A stretch of DNA of 7,556 nt from assembly GCA_913040875.1 (NCBI GenBank), contig CAJWHX010000157.1:1-7556 (forward strand). Reading direction: 5' to 3'. The DNA is from an uncultured Pseudomonadota bacterium (GTDB taxonomy: Bacteria; Myxococcota; UBA796). A program made the position numbers and the translations under genes. Under the pieces are notes generated by a model, which made no database searches, was not told where the DNA came from, and saw only the letters and a list, made by a program, of their open reading frames with translations. This document shows positions 6,205 through 7,556 of the stretch, piece by piece; positions within the stretch are counted from its first letter, which is position 1; every line of letters starts with the position of its first letter.

Positions 6205-7098
6205 ATGAAATACGCTGCAGTACAAATATCCAGAGGGATGGTGCACCTCTTAATCCGACAAGGTTCCGACCTTACATGCTGGGAAAAAAGGAGTTTTACT
6301 CCGCCACCAAGAATGTTGCTTGAAAGTGCAACAATTCAAGAAATTTTGGATTTAATAGAGGAAATGATAGAGCTCGCGAGACTACAAGGCATACCCGTGT
6401 GGGAAATCTATGCCTGTATGGATCTGGGAATGTCAACGATTCTCAATGTGAACGGCATTTTACAGCGTTCAAAGGCAGAACTCGCTCTTCCGATTCATTC
6501 TTTAAAAACAGACGAAGAAGCTCTGTGGGGATGGATTGGTAAAACCTATGGTCTTCACCTGAGGGATGGTCCTACAGCATGGGTGGATATCTCTCACAAT
6601 GCCATATTCTGTGTTCTTGGAGAGAATGGACAAGTCCATCAGATTGAACGATTGCAATGGTCGTTGCTTGAACGAACCACACACTATTGGGGCAAAGAAC
6701 CCGATCGATTCAAGAACAATGAGATCCTTCAGATGCAAACCGATATCGAACGAAAGTTGAAAGGACTAGACTGGAGCGTCCGCCCACACAATTTGGTTGT
6801 AACAGGGCTCCCACTCACTCCATTCAAGAGACTGTTTCCACTGGCAGAAGGAAAAGAGTATCACAATCAATCTTTTTCCCGAGCCTCATTGCGCCAATGG
6901 AGTGACCATCTCTCTCAGTCGCATCGAAAATATCGGACGCGCATCATGAATGATGGCAATTGGACAGATGGAATACTGACTACAACAATGTTGTTGATGG
7001 AACTGTGCAACCGATCCTTCAAAGATTCCTTCATCATGTCTGATGGAGAACTGGCTCTTGGAATCTTGGCCAGTCTACCTTCTTCACCCCCCAACTAA
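6205..7098 (+). CDS. Divergent Ppx/GppA-fold (ASKHA) protein, probable pseudoenzyme
   Basis: This 297-aa protein has no signal peptide or membrane segment. Its order of motifs parallels the two-domain exopolyphosphatase/guanosine pentaphosphatase family. An N-terminal AAVQISRGMVHLLI stands at the AAIDIGSNSxRLLV position; TDEEALWGWIG stands at the GEEEARLxxLG position; VDISHN (127-132) replaces the DIGGGS phosphate loop; VVTGLPL (198-204) replaces the GTGGT loop; and MSDGELALGIL near the end matches the VSDRGLREGLL-type close. The phosphate-binding Gly, Ser and Asp residues are mostly lost (Q7 for the first Asp, SHN for GGG), so polyphosphate or pppGpp hydrolysis is doubtful. It may be a binding or regulatory protein. 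It starts 53 nt after tolB, in the place of pal, with only a weak ribosome binding site. Fold assignment is by eye and moderately confident; function is unknown. Confidence 0.62.
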   Translation: MKYAAVQISRGMVHLLIRQGSDLTCWEKRSFTPPPRMLLESATIQEILDLIEEMIELARLQGIPVWEIYACMDLGMSTILNVNGILQRSKAELALPIHSLKTDEEALWGWIGKTYGLHLRDGPTAWVDISHNAIFCVLGENGQVHQIERLQWSLLERTTHYWGKEPDRFKNNEILQMQTDIERKLKGLDWSVRPHNLVVTGLPLTPFKRLFPLAEGKEYHNQSFSRASLRQWSDHLSQSHRKYRTRIMNDGNWTDGILTTTMLLMELCNRSFKDSFIMSDGELALGILASLPSSPPN

Positions 7099-7131
7099 AT
7101 GCATACTCAACTTCAGCAACTTGGAGCTCAC

Positions 7132-7506
7132 ATGACAAAAACACTTCCATTATTTCTTGTATTGACAGCCTGTACTACTGGTGGAAACTACCCAGACAAG
7201 TATGCTTCTGCCCTGTGTGAAACCACGTATGCTTGTTTAGACAATGATGATATCGAGCTGGTCTCAGGATATGACAATGAAGAAGAATGTATTGCTGAGA
7301 TCAGTTCTGATATCCGCAGCAGCAACACGTATGACGAGTTTGAAGAAGGTGAGCGCAAATTTAATAAAGAAGCCGCCAATGCCTGCCTAACAGAAATAGA
7401 CGAGGTTCAACAAGATTCTGATTGCGATGGCTCCATGTCTGCGTGGACATTTTTCACTGACATTCAATCTGATGACTGCGACGATGTATTTCCCACGGCG
7501 GAGTAA
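7132..7506 (+). CDS. Small acidic, cysteine-rich putative lipoprotein
   Basis: I do not recognise a named family. From ATG 7132 the product is 124 aa with a very short hydrophobic signal (MTKTLPLFLV) and a good lipobox LTA|C14, so export and lipidation are likely. The mature part is rich in Asp and Glu and has six further Cys residues, in contexts such as ALC-x5-AC, EEC, NAC, DSDC and DDC, which would allow three disulfides. Its style resembles Cys-rich secreted lipoproteins I associate with Myxococcota-type bacteria; that is an impression only. I chose 7132 over ATG 7099, which directly abuts the previous stop, because GGAG (7123-7126) lies 5 nt upstream of it. It is not OmpA-like and is not Pal. 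Being 33 nt after the Ppx/GppA-like gene, it is probably co-transcribed. Confidence 0.7.
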   Translation: MTKTLPLFLVLTACTTGGNYPDKYASALCETTYACLDNDDIELVSGYDNEEECIAEISSDIRSSNTYDEFEEGERKFNKEAANACLTEIDEVQQDSDCDGSMSAWTFFTDIQSDDCDDVFPTAE

Positions 7507-7521
7507 TCAATTATTTTTTCG

Positions 7522-7542
7522 TGATGTCGTTTTTTGACATCA
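7522..7542 (+). terminator. Hairpin after the lipoprotein gene, possible terminator
   Basis: TGATGTC (7522-7528) and GACATCA (7536-7542) form a perfect 7-bp stem around a GTTTTTT loop, 15 nt after the stop codon. The stem is AT-rich and the following tail is TTTAAAAT, not a long U-run. T-runs occur instead in the loop and just upstream (7514-7519), so it may be weak or bidirectional. Its position at the end of the gene string supports a transcription end. Confidence 0.45.
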
Positions 7543-7556
7543 TTTAAAATGACTTA

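Noticed and set aside
7099..7131. Earlier ATG for the Cys-rich lipoprotein
   Set aside because: It abuts the preceding stop codon without a ribosome binding site, while the ATG at 7132 has GGAG at good spacing. It remains a possible alternative because the signal from 7132 is very short.

Overview
The window looks like a piece of a Gram-negative (diderm) chromosome with moderate GC content. Its core is a tolQ-tolR-tolA-tolB cluster, and it contains several lipoprotein-like or exported proteins. The small acidic, cysteine-rich lipoprotein at the 3' end and the compact, Pro/Lys-rich TolA resemble what I would expect in a deltaproteobacterium-type lineage (Myxococcota, Bradymonadota or relatives). 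That placement is an inference and is weak. All nine genes lie on the + strand. I see no rRNA, tRNA, CRISPR array, insertion sequence or other mobile element.

Region 1 (1-2653) is a mixed set. It starts with the 3' end of an ion-channel subunit whose selectivity filter reads TGGFAD instead of TVGYGD. Next come a putative lipoprotein with a C-terminal SH3b-like domain, a YtnP/AHL-lactonase-like metallo-beta-lactamase-fold hydrolase with a complete metal site, and a two-domain protein. That last protein joins a thioredoxin-fold (peroxiredoxin-like) domain without the usual peroxidatic Cys to a rhodanese domain with an intact Cys loop.

Region 2 (about 2654-6151) begins with a good sigma70-like promoter and a roughly 120-nt leader with a strong hairpin. 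The tightly packed tolQ, tolR, tolA and tolB genes follow (2-nt gap, ATGA overlap, 25-nt gap). They encode the inner-membrane TolQ-TolR motor, the envelope-spanning TolA and the periplasmic beta-propeller TolB, which together use the proton motive force to support outer-membrane constriction and stability. TolQ keeps its pore threonines and TolA keeps the SxxxH motif in its membrane anchor. TolR, however, has Tyr at position 23, where the essential proton-carrying Asp normally sits. This is the most striking observation in the window.

Region 3 (6152-7556) lies where pal and cpoB usually follow tolB. No OmpA-like Pal is present here. Instead there is a divergent Ppx/GppA-fold (ASKHA) protein that lacks the usual phosphate-binding loops and is probably a pseudoenzyme, then a small acidic Cys-rich lipoprotein, then a hairpin that may end transcription. 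The clearest unconventional feature of the window is therefore an altered Tol locus: a TolR variant, no adjacent Pal, and two unusual downstream genes.
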